The notes below the pieces were generated by a model. That model saw only the letters and a list, made by a program, of their open reading frames with translations, was not told the origin of the DNA and did no database searches. Shown one piece after another: positions 53,740 through 64,000 of a stretch of 64,000 bases of DNA. Made by a program: the position numbers and the translations under genes. Origin of the DNA: Cunninghamella blakesleeana (Eukaryota; Mucoromycota; Mucoromycetes; Mucorales; Cunninghamellaceae); NCBI GenBank assembly GCA_017871115.1, contig JAFCIZ010000005.1:2030501-2094500 (forward strand), written 5' to 3'. The first letter of the stretch is position 1; every line of letters begins with the position of its first letter.

Positions 53740-54916
53740 AATGATCACAAAAACCACTTTTTAAATTCAACCTGCTGGAACACTTATCAAGCTATTCAAT
53801 ATCGTTCTTTATATGGCAGACGTCTATTTGGTAGAAAAATACATGGTAAAATAAAATAGTTATAAATTAATGACAATAATAACAGTTTATTTATAAAAAA
53901 TTAATATTAATAATATATATATACACATATCTTTGTTAATCTAGTATCTGGCAAATCATTATTACAACAATTTCAATGTAATAAAGAGCAAATATTTTAT
54001 TTTTATTTCCCTGACCTTAAATCTTGTACCCCATTTGCTTGTGATTATGCAAATTGTAAGTAGCTATATATAATAAAAGAGGTTGATTTTTAATTTTTAA
54101 TTTTTTATTATTTCTTATCTATGCCTATAGCTACAAGTCATGGCAATTTACTAGCTGTATCAGATGAAGAAGGGAGAGTATCTATTATTCGAACGGATAA
54201 ATCAAATAAGGCACTGGACGGTAATCATCATCATCATAAGAAAAATGCAATGAAAAGAAAATGACACCTCCATATCCTCATTTTTATTTTATTTTAAAAA
54301 TCAATTAAATGTAATAGGTGAATATCATACTACTTTTTATTGCCATTCAAATACTGTTGTCGATGTGAAATGGAGCAAAGATGACACAATGTTATTAACT
54401 TCTGGGGCTGATTATAAAGTACGTATTATGGATGTAGAAACTCAATTCTGTCTAGCTACTTTTATGGGTCATCGTGCTATTTTAAGATCTTCTAACTGGC
54501 ATCCTACTGATCCACGTAAATAAAAAATAGAAATATAGAAAAATAGAAAAATAAATTAATTAGAATATACTAAATAGTAATCTCTATCTCTCTCTTTTAT
54601 TTCATTTAGATTTATTTGTATCAGCTTGTAAAGATGGTTCGTTTCAATTGTGGGATACCAGATCAAGACAAATAGCTATTAGTACAGAAGGTATTTTATA
54701 TAGGATTATAAAAATAATTGCCAGGCATTAATAATGATGGTGATTTTTTTTTTGTTAGAAAAATATAAGGAAAGTGAACAGATTGATGGTGTTGATTTAA
54801 CGGAATATCCTATTTATGGCCCTGTTAAAGTTGTAAATGATGCTCACGTGGAACCCAATTCAAAATTTAAAAAACAAAGGTCATCTTATAAAATTACGGT
54901 AATTCAGTGAACACAT

Positions 54917-54970
<54 letters not shown>

Positions 54971-55854
54971 TATATTCACTTTTTTTTAAATATATAATTA
55001 ATAGGCCGATCGAACAGTAACTTGTGCATTATTTCATCCTAAAGAAGAAGAAAAAATAATTTCATCTGGGAGTTTTGATGGGTAAATCTACATAATAACA
55101 GTAATAGATTTATTTATATATATATTTTTTTAAAAAAATAACCATTAACTTCTCTATCTACCCATTTATATATTACATTTAGTTCAATCAAGTTATGGGA
55201 TTGCCGAACTGGTAGGACACCTTCCCCTATTCAAATGACAACATTTCAAAAAGATGGAAGACGAAGGGGTATTTCTGATATGAAACTGGATCGTAATGGT
55301 ACCCGATTATTTAGTTTATGTATGGACAACAGGTAAAAAATAATAATAATTACATAAAAACCATTACATTATAATTATGTATAAATAGTTTTATAAATTT
55401 ATTTTATACTCACTTTTCATTTTTCTTCTACTTTTTCATTTTATTCATATTCATATTATTCTTATTCTTATTCTTATTCTTATAATTCTTATTATTCTTA
55501 TTTTTATTCTTATTCTTATTCTTGTTCTTGTTCTTGTTCTTATTCTTATTATTCCTATTCCTATTCTTATTATCCTTATTCTTATTATTATATATAGTAT
55601 TTATATGCATAATATTTTAGATTTATCAAAACCAGTTAAAAAATATACAGATCCTAATTACGATGCTTCATTATTTACTATTAAATTATCAATATCTCAT
55701 GATGATCAATTCTTATTGGCTGGTTCCAGTAATAATAACATTTATGCATGGGAAGTAGAAGGTAATAGACAAGAAGCACACGTATTTAAGGGTCATACTA
55801 ATTCTGTAAGTGGTGTTGTTTGGCATAAATCAAGTAATAATGAGGTATGCAATG

Positions 55855-55887
<33 letters not shown>

Positions 55888-56031
55888 AAAAAAGAAATAT
55901 AAATATAGTTTGAGGGGAGTTTTTTTTAATATTAATATATGTATGTATGCTTTTTTTTTATTAACTTTTAGTTCTCATCTTGCAGCGATGATTTTAAAGT
56001 TCGGATATGGAAGAAGGATTTATTGTCGTAA
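53662..56031 (+). CDS. CDT2: CDT2/DTL, WD40 substrate receptor of the CRL4 ubiquitin ligase
   Basis: Ten exons (53662-53845, 53945-54055, 54131-54220, 54318-54515, 54610-54690, 54759-54898, 55005-55081, 55183-55332, 55598-55844, 55972-56031) give 445 residues. The N-terminus is Asn-rich. It is followed by seven-bladed WD40 repeats: NLLAVSDEEGRVSIIRTDKS; VVDVKWSKDDTMLLTSGADY; LFVSACKDGSFQLWDTRSRQ; KIISSGSFDGSIKLWDCRTG; FLLAGSSNNNIYAWEV; FSSCSDDFKVRIWKKD. Cdt2 recruits PCNA-bound substrates such as Cdt1 for degradation after DNA damage and in S phase. The protein ends right after the propeller, much shorter than the human one. The assignment rests on the Cdt2-like blade 1 region and is less sure than the WD40 call; other small WD40 receptors are possible. 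Introns hold several long simple repeats. Confidence 0.8.
54917..54969. repeat. (AC)n(AT)n compound microsatellite in CDT2 intron
   Basis: AC repeats followed directly by about 20 AT units. Confidence 0.9.
55438..55590. repeat. TTATTC-type hexanucleotide repeat array in CDT2 intron
   Basis: About 150 bases of variant TTATTC/TTGTTC/CTATTC units, filling most of one CDT2 intron. The complement reads as Asn-Lys repeats but has no gene features. Confidence 0.9.
55855..55885. repeat. Poly-A homopolymer (31) near a CDT2 donor
   Basis: Starts about 10 bases after the GT of the intron that follows exon 9. Confidence 0.9.
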
Positions 56032-57644
56032 TTTTCTTTTAAAGAAAAACAAAACAGCAATAGCAACAAGGCATATTGTTTTATGAACTCAATTTTCTGA
56101 AAATATTAACAATAAAGATATGCCGTTGAAAGTGTAATGGTGATATATATATATTAATTACTACATAATGTGCCAGTTTATTCTTTATTGATTCGTTTAT
56201 TTTATTATATTTTATTAGTGTATAGGTATTGCTTCTCAAGTGCATTTTATAAAATGACTCGATTGAAATATAAAAAATATACTATATCAACACTTTTGAA
56301 GCACCTTCTGGAAATCATACATCTTTATTTTTATATTTTTTTTTTTAAAAAAAAAGCGCACCATTTTTTATTAGTAGTTTTGCATTTTATTTATATATAT
56401 CAAATTCATTTCAATTTTATATCAAGCGATTAAACTCAACATAGTCTGATCTATCGTTATCAACGGGTGCCTAATAATTTATCTCTCTTTCCAATACACG
56501 CAAATACAATTTTTTTTTAAATGGGGTATCATTTTCTTCGAATCTTTTGAAATAAAAACTTTGCCCTTTTTTTTTATTATGCACATATTGTAGGATTTTT
56601 TGGAATCCATAAAAGGAAGCCCATCTCACTATTATTATATTCATTATTATTATAGTCTGTTCATCTTATAAATAGTACTTTAGGACAAAGAGGTAGAAAA
56701 AAATAATTTATGTATGAATATTTTTTAATTTTTACTCTTTCACTTTTTTTCTTTTTTTTTTTAAAAAAAGAGAACATACTACAAACATATTGTAAATAGT
56801 ATGTTATATTCGGGCTGCATCTCTATTACTGTTAATTTCTAATATTAATGCCCATTGTAATTATCTTTGGCTATCAATAGTAATAACATTTTTTTTTTTG
56901 ACGGGGTGATTATTATAAACTGTTTTTCAAGATGGTAACAAAAATCTATTCTTCAATATTTGAGTAATTGTTTCTTAAGATGATTATTTTTTTGGATTTT
57001 ATGGTTCTTTATTTCAATGGTTGTATTTGTCACCATGTATTAGTCATCAAATTCTTTTTCGTTTTTTTTTTTCTTTGCCATTGCTCAAGCTTTATATATA
57101 TATATTAGTTATTGAATACGATAATTATTGAAATAATAGTAACGAAATTAATAAAGCAATAATGTATATACTTTTAGTATGTATATATAATTTTTATTTT
57201 TCTGAACGTTTAATTTAGAAACTAGACGAGGGTGGGGTTTTAATTTTAATTTCTCGATCATTCTCGTTTTTTAAACCTACTGTTTTTATTTCATTTTTTT
57301 TTTCTTTTCCTTTCCATTTTTTTAAAAACCATTTAAATATATTATATTTATATACTATATTTATACTATTATATTCGCCACTGTATTATTTTTTTTATTT
57401 TACTTACTAAATTAGTACAATACTTTTTAACATAATATCAACACTTATATATATATATATATACTTTCAAACCAACAACAATAATTACAATAGATAATTA
57501 CGTAACAAATATAGAAAAGAATACGCATTTTTTTGGATTTATCATATCAGCTTTAAATAGTGAAAAATAATAAATCCATTATAACCAATCAACCAAAATA
57601 AGTATAAATATATAAGTATATAAATATATATATATATATATAAA
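56032..57644. other. 1.6-kb spacer between CDT2 and LON
   Basis: CDT2 3' flank, AT-rich sequence with two T11/A7-9 palindromic junctions (56336-56355, 56752-56769) and a pyrimidine tract (57291-57320) before LON. No convincing open frame or RNA gene was seen. Confidence 0.55.
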
Positions 57645-60600
57645 ATGACTAATACTTTATTAATCCATGTGTCAAAAACCATATCACGATCTAAATTAAA
57701 CCATGCTATTTATACACAACTTCAAACACCTGCTGTTCAGCAACAAGCCAAAAGACCTTTTTCAGCTACAACAGCAAGTCGTGTATCACCTAATGTCAGT
57801 TTATGGGGTGGAGAGGCGTTGAGAAAATCCTTTCAAGCTAGTTCGACCAATTCTGTTTTAGTCATGTTACAACCTTTACGTTCCAAAAGCGCTATTCAAC
57901 GCCAGTTCCAACGTTCTGCTTCTACACAATCGGGTTTACAATTACATGAAAGAGATCCTAATGATGATCCTATTGATCACGGCAATAATGAAGGTCATGG
58001 CTCTTCTTCTTCAGCTGGTGAAGGTGGTAATGGAAATGGTAATAGTAGCGATAATGGTAGTGGCGGCAGTGGTGGTAAAAGTGGCTCTATTATTGATAAT
58101 CAATTACAAAAACCTTCTGTTCCTGAAATTTACCCTCAAGTATTGGCTTTACCTATTGCTCGCAGACCTTTATTTCCTGGATTTTATAAAGCCGTGGTAG
58201 TAAAAGATCCTCAAGTTACTTCAGCTATTAAAGAATTATTAAAACGAGGTCAACCTTATGTAGGAGCCTTTTTATTAAAGGATGAGGATTTAGATGTTGA
58301 TACCATTCAAAATATTAATCAAGTCTATCCTGTTGGGGTCTTTGCTCAAATCACAAGTGTTTTTCCAGCAAGTGCTGGGAAAGATGGAAAGGATGAAGAT
58401 GCTGGCTTAACTGCGGTCTTATATCCTCATCGACGTATTAAAATCAATGAACTATTACCTATGTCTACAAAAACAACAACGAAATCAGATGCATCAACTT
58501 CAAATGTATCAACTGCTAAGATAGAATTGGCTGAGGAATCATTAACTCATGAACAAATTAAAAAGGAAGATGAAGCTCTAAAAAATGAAACAGCAACAAA
58601 AAAAGATAATGTATTGCCTGGTGAAGAATTAATGGAAGGTAATTTAATTATACATTTTTTTATTTTTATACAAAAAAAAAAGAGAAAAAAAAAAGGAAAT
58701 TATTGACAAATAAATATTATTATTATTGTTTTTATAATTTATTAAATAATATAAATAGATACATTGGGTCACCATGCATCAAAAGAAAGTATAGAATCAG
58801 AATTAAAAGATCCAGCCAGTGAAACACAATACGCCACTTCTTTCTTAGCAAGAGATTTTCAAGTATCCTTAGCCAATGTAGATAATTTAGAAGATTTACC
58901 TTATTCTAAGAAAAGTCCATTGGTACGTGCTGTCACTTCAGAAATTGTTTCTGTCTTTAAAGATATTGCCTCTTTGAACCCTCTCTTCCGTGATCAAATT
59001 GCTAGTTTTTCTATGTCTCAATCTGCTGGTAATGTATTTGAAGAACCAGCTAAACTTGCTGATTTTGCTGCCGCTGTTTCTGCTGGAGAACCCTCTGAAT
59101 TGCAAGAAGTCTTGGAAACTTTAGCTATTGATGAACGATTACAAAAATCTTTATTGGTCTTGAAAAAAGAATTGATGAATGCTCAGTTACAAAATAAAAT
59201 TTCCAAAGAAGTAGAAAGTAAAATTGCTAAACGACAACGTGAATATTATTTAATGGAACAATTGAAAGGAATTAAAAAGGAACTTGGTTTAGAAAGTGAT
59301 GGAAAAGATAAATTGGTTGAAGGATTTAAAGAAAAAGCCGAAAAATTAGCTATGCCTCAAGGTGTGAAAAAGGTTTTTGATGAGGTAATCACATATATAT
59401 ATATGGGCGAAAAAATAAATAAATAAATAAGAATGGTAATTAATATATATACATGTACCACTTTTTCCTTTTTTAAAATAGGAAATCACTAAATTAGCAC
59501 ATTTGGAACCTGCAGCATCAGAATTTAACGTGACAAGAAATTATTTGGACTGGTTAACACAAATTCCTTGGGGTCAAAGATCAAGAGAAAATTACAACAT
59601 GTTACATGCTAAAACCGTCTTGGATGAAGATCATTATGGATTAAAAGATGTAAAAGACCGTATTATGGAATTCATTGCCGTCAGCAAATTACGTGGATCA
59701 GTAGAAGGAAAAATATTGTGTCTTGCTGGACCCCCTGGTGTTGGGAAAACATCCATTGGTAAAAGTATTGCTCGTGCTTTAGATAGAGAATTTTATCGTT
59801 TCTCTGTAGGTGGGTTAACAGACGTAGCAGAAATTAAGGGTCATCGTCGAACATATGTAGGTGCAATGCCCGGTAAAGTGATTCAAGCACTTAAAAAGGT
59901 TCAAACAGAAAATCCTTTGATTTTAATTGATGAAATTGATAAAGTGGGCCGTGGTCATCAAGGTGATCCCTCTTCTGCTTTATTGGAATTGTTGGATCCT
60001 GAACAAAATGGTAGCTTTTTGGATCACTATATGGATGTTCCTATTGACCTTTCCAAGGTATTATTTGTTTGTACCGCCAATGTATTGGATACCATCCCTG
60101 GTCCTCTTCTTGATCGTATGGAAGTAATTCAATTATCTGGCTATATTGCTGAAGAAAAAGCTGCTATTGCTGAAAAATACTTGGCCCCAACTGCAAAGAA
60201 GGCTTCTGGTTTAGAACATGTCAATGTCAATTTAACTTCGGAAGCTATTGATACGCTTATTAAAAATTATTGTCGTGAAAGTGGTGTGCGAAATCTTAAA
60301 AAACAAATTGAAAAAGTCTTCCGTAAAGCTGCTTTAAATGTTGTAGAAAAAATTGATGATCCTAAAGATAAAGAAAAGAGCGAACCTGCCGTAAAAGGAG
60401 ATTCTCCAGACACTTTACCTATCGACCCAAGATCAAATGATCCTCAACATCAACCTTCCAATGATGAAAAAAATCAACAGCAATCTGACCAAATAGAAAA
60501 AGAAGTTGGCCAACAAGTAACACATGATGAAAGAAAGCCTTTATCTGTACCTGAAGATATAAAAATTGATATTGATGCGAAGAATTTACGTGATTATGTT

Positions 60601-61545
60601 GGTCCTGCTGTTTTCCAATCTGATCGTTTATATGAAAATACTCCTCCTGGTGTCATTATGGGCTTAGCTTGGACTAGTATGGGTAATGTATTTTTTTTTT
60701 CTTTTTTATCAATATATATTATATTGATTTTTATTTATTTAATACGAGTGTGAACTAATTTATTACCATGTTTTTTCTTTCTTTCTCCTTTTTAATACAT
60801 ATATAACCATGCAGGTGGATCATCATTGTATATCGAATCAGTATTAGAATCATCATTAAATCCTAAATCTTCTCCTAGTTTATCTAAGACTGGTCAACTT
60901 GGTGACGTGATGAAAGAATCTACAAGCATAGCTTATACTTTTGCCAAATCACTTATGGCTACACGTTTCCCTAAAAATAAATTCTTTGATAAAGCTAAAT
61001 TACATCTTCATTGTCCAGCTGGTGCTGTACCTAAAGATGGTAAGATAAAATATATAGAATATAAAACGTAAAAATAATTTTAAAATAAATAAATGAAAAT
61101 CAAAATATAAATATATATTAATACATATACATATTATTTATTTATTATCATTTAAATAATAATAACAATAAAAAATAAAGGTCCTTCTGCTGGTGTTACT
61201 ATGGCCACATCATTAATATCCTTAGCATTAAATGTACCCGTAAAATCTAACATTGCTATGACAGGTGAATTAACTGTAACTGGTAAAGTGTTACAAATCG
61301 GTGGATTAAAGGAAAAGACTATTGCAGCCAAACGATCCAAGGTAGATACAATCTTATTCCCTAAAGATAATCAAGCTGATTGGGATGATCTTCCCGATCA
61401 CATTAAAGAAGGTATGACTGGTATTCCTGTAGATACCTATGATGATGTCTTCAAAGTATGCTTTGATTCCATTTCAAAAGATCAAGTTGAAAATGTATGG
61501 GCTGATGTTCTTAAGGAAGAAGACCATGAAAAAGAAAAAGTTTAA
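57645..61545 (+). CDS. PIM1: Mitochondrial Lon protease (PIM1)
   Basis: Five exons (57645-58638, 58759-59384, 59482-60682, 60815-61039, 61181-61545) give 1136 residues (yeast Pim1 has 1133). The N-terminus is basic, Ser/Gln-rich and suits mitochondrial import. A Gly/Ser/Asn-rich linker follows, and then the Lon N domain ([20 protein letters not shown]). The AAA+ module has GPPGVGKTS (Walker A, Lys629), [11 protein letters not shown] (Walker B) and [20 protein letters not shown]. An acidic/Gln-rich insert (about 800-870) separates AAA+ from the protease domain, as in fungal Pim1. GPSAGVTM (Ser1018) and GGLKEK (second Lys, 1061) form the Ser-Lys dyad. Lon degrades misfolded and oxidised matrix proteins. 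Confidence 0.97.
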
Positions 61546-62181
61546 AAAAAAAATTATATATATATATTCTATTTGTTATATTTTTATCATTATTATTTTT
61601 ATTATTATTACTGTTAATATTATTTACGATTTTGTATCACTCTTTCCCTCCCTCTCTTATCCTCCCTTCTCCTTTAATTATATACATATATATATATGCA
61701 CTAGTATTATTCTGTTTTTAAGTTTCTTTAGAATTGTAAAATTACATGATTTAATGAATAAGTAACATAAAAAGCATGAAAATAAAAAGTTTTTTTTCAA
61801 AAAAAAAAATAAAAAAAAAAAAAAATACGTGAATACAAAGTAATATAAAAAAAATGTAACAAAAAGAGGATTTATTTTATATACACAAGATCTAAACGAA
61901 TATATATAACAGAGTAGGGGAATACATATATATAAAAGTATAATATAATATAACTATACACAATGTAAATAATTATAAGTAATAAATATAATTATATGAA
62001 AAGTCTATTTAAATACATCCAAAGTATTATCTTGATTTTAATATACAATATCTAGAAAATATTAAATAAAATAAAATAAAATAAACATATATATATATAT
62101 ATATATATTAGTATGAAAAACAATAATATATACAACACATTTTTATCATTAATTTATACATGTACTTTACAATTATGATTA
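61546..62181. other. Spacer between LON and permease (convergent)
   Basis: AT-rich 3' flanks of two convergent genes with homopolymers and short AT repeats. No gene seen. Confidence 0.6.
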
Positions 62182-64000
62182 TTAATTGATTGAAGAATAA
62201 TTGGGTATTGAAGAAGAAGGGTGTTGTTTTCTATTAATCAATAAACGCTCATCATTAGGATCCTCCACCATACTAGCGGTAGTAGAGGTAGTGGTCATTG
62301 TTGTACCAAAAGGATCGTTATCATCTCCTTCAGATAATTGGGTGCTTCTTTCAGGACCAGTAAACCAATATTTAGCGCTGTATTGATAATAAAGGACAGA
62401 TGCACCAATCACTAGCGTAATAATCAAACTTGAATAGTTCATATTGAGAGGTGTAATAGGGTATTCTGTAGGACATAAGAATAAAACTGATGTAAACAAA
62501 ATCCAACAACAACTTGTTAAATGGATCATGTTGGCGTATTTTCCAAGGTGAAAGGGACCAGGTTGAAATGTTTTTCTTGCTACGGTTAATCGAAGGAAAA
62601 TTGGAATAAAATAAGCAAAGGAGGAGGCTACTGTATTGACGGATACGATAGCATTATAAGCTGTTGTACTAATAATAAACTATAAAAAAGAAGCATTCAT
62701 TTTATTTTTTTAGGAATAAATAAAATAAAAAAAAAAGTTAGAACCATGATGATTATATTCTATTTTTTTTTCTAAAAAAAAAAAAGCTCTATGTATTACC
62801 AATAAACCTATCAATGCAGCAAAAATCACATTAGCCCAAACAGCATACACTGGCGTTCTTGTTTTAGGATGAATCCGGCAAAGATAATGGCTAAAAGGGG
62901 TAGCGCCATCCAAAGCAAAAGCATATAATAATCTTGAACTTGATAATGTCAAAGCGCTTCCTGAAAAAAACATGGCACCAATAAGAATAGCAGTAAACAC
63001 CAACATCCAATGATACCCAACACCATCTAAAAATACCTGGGTGATCTGTGGATAAATTTTGGTATGAACGATTTGTTGTTGAAAATCTTGAACACAAAAA
63101 TTAACAGAGATTAAAAATGCAAGGCCACATATAGCAGCAGAAGCAATAGCATAAAGGATTCCTTTTGGTGCATTAATACTTGCATTGATAGTTTCATTGC
63201 TGATTTGAATAGCACCGTCAAACCCCGACAAAGTATACTGTGATTGTAATAATCCAATACAAAAAGCATAAATATTAGAGGAAAACCCAGTGTCATTTTC
63301 AAAATAGGTAAAAACCCAAGTTGCTGAAGGTTTATTAGGTGTTAATGCAAGAGCCACGATGATGATGAGCAAGGTTCCCATTAAATGCCAATAAAGCGAT
63401 GTTTGATTAATGATCCCATTATATTTTACGCTTAAAGAATTGATAAGTCCATGAACGAAAATGATTATTAAAAAAATTCCATATTGCCAATAGACATTGA
63501 TTTGCTGTTGAAGTTGTTGTTGTGATGGTGAGATGGTGATCACGGATGCTAAAAATTGAGCTAATCCTAAATCAGCTGATGTAATAGCAACTGATAATCC
63601 TAACCAATTTAAATAGCCAGTTACCCAGCATAGTAACGGTACCTTGGAAGGGGGTGCTAATCTTGATACCCATACGTACAATCCACCAGTGATGGGAAAT
63701 GATGAACAAAGTTCTGCAAGTGATAATCCAACACCAAACGTAAAAATTGATACAAGTAAAAACCCATATATTACTGCTACTGAACCACCCATCCGCATTA
63801 TATCTCCCCACATCTATTAAATTAAATGAGAATAATGAAATATAATAAAATAGATTAATAAGTATATTTTGGATCTATTATATATACATATATATATATA
63901 TATGTTCAGCAGTAATAGTCATTGTTATTATTATAATAATAGTTTACAGGTGTTAATCCAGATAGAATAGAGCAGCAACCAAAAGCAATAGAAAAGTTTG
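62182..64000 (-). CDS. Amino-acid permease (APC family, GABA/BAT1-type), 5' end outside window
   Basis: Partial gene. Visible exons are the complement of 63948-64000 (cut by the edge), 62800-63813 and 62182-62679; the two internal joins are in phase. The 5' piece ends CSILSGLTP, the F-S-I-x-S-I-L-S/T-G-L-T-P element of GABA/amino-acid permeases, and is followed by MWGDIMRMGG. About ten hydrophobic segments are visible (VYGFLLVSIFTFGVGLSLAE-like, WVTGYLNWLGLSVAITSADL, LIIIFVHGLINSLSV, LVFTAILIGAMFFSGSALTL). The conserved SGFDGAIQISNETINA loop (consensus G-F-D-x-x-x-x-x-x-E-E/T) is clear. A cytoplasmic Ser/Thr-rich tail ends HPSSSIPNYSSIN. Substrate is likely an amino acid or GABA and cannot be fixed by eye. 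Confidence 0.93.

Noticed and set aside
55428..55610. Minus-strand Asn-Lys repeat frame
   Set aside because: It is the complement of a hexanucleotide repeat inside a CDT2 intron, with no gene features.
57946..58200. Second-frame ORF inside LON exon 1
   Set aside because: Shadow of the Gly/Ser/Asn linker of Lon in another frame.

Overview
This window is nuclear DNA of a filamentous fungus. It has very AT-rich spacers, many homopolymers and microsatellites, and coding genes cut by short GT-AG introns, mostly 60-250 bases. Two genes are typical of fungi: an APSES/KilA-N cell-cycle transcription factor with ankyrin repeats, and a SHO1-type osmosensor. A trypsin-fold (S1) secreted protein and the AT-rich, poly-Asn/poly-Gln-rich coding style suggest an early-diverging fungus, possibly Mucoromycota. 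That placement is inference and I cannot name a species.

I rebuilt 20 protein genes by joining exons at GT-AG sites and checking that reading phase closes over each gene. 1-9 kb: a secreted S1 protease homologue (-), a Res/Mbp1/Swi4-like MBF subunit (-), a Rab5 GTPase (+, divergent from MBF) and a four-exon CENP-X/MHF2 gene (+). 9-14 kb: a poly-Asn/Gln/His protein of unknown function (-), divergent from LTV1 (+). 15.6-33.6 kb: six minus-strand genes in tandem, namely VPS54, MFAP1, an NSUN-family RNA m5C methyltransferase, a bestrophin-like channel, NUP88/NUP82 and Rab GDI. 35-51 kb: plus-strand tandem of a universal stress protein, a cytochrome P450, VPS37 with an N-terminal UEV-like domain, ATG11 and translation elongation factor 1-alpha. 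51-64 kb: SHO1 (-), CDT2 (+), mitochondrial Lon protease (+) and an amino-acid permease (-) that runs off the right edge.

No gene cluster, mobile element, CRISPR array or defence system is visible. The genes are mostly conserved housekeeping genes. Several concern membrane traffic (Rab5, GDI, VPS54, VPS37, ATG11) and the cell cycle or chromatin (MBF, CENP-X, CDT2), but I see no evidence that they are co-regulated.

The points most worth a second look are these. The S1 protease homologue has Ser where the catalytic His should be. The NSUN enzyme has Glu in place of the usual Pro next to its motif IV Cys. The ATG11 model lacks the usual C-terminal domain. There are tiny exons, including one that is only ATG in GDI and an 18-base one in the P450. 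Polypyrimidine tracts on the coding strand precede most start codons. Palindromic T-tract/A-tract junctions recur. A few protein-like fragments lie in the spacers.
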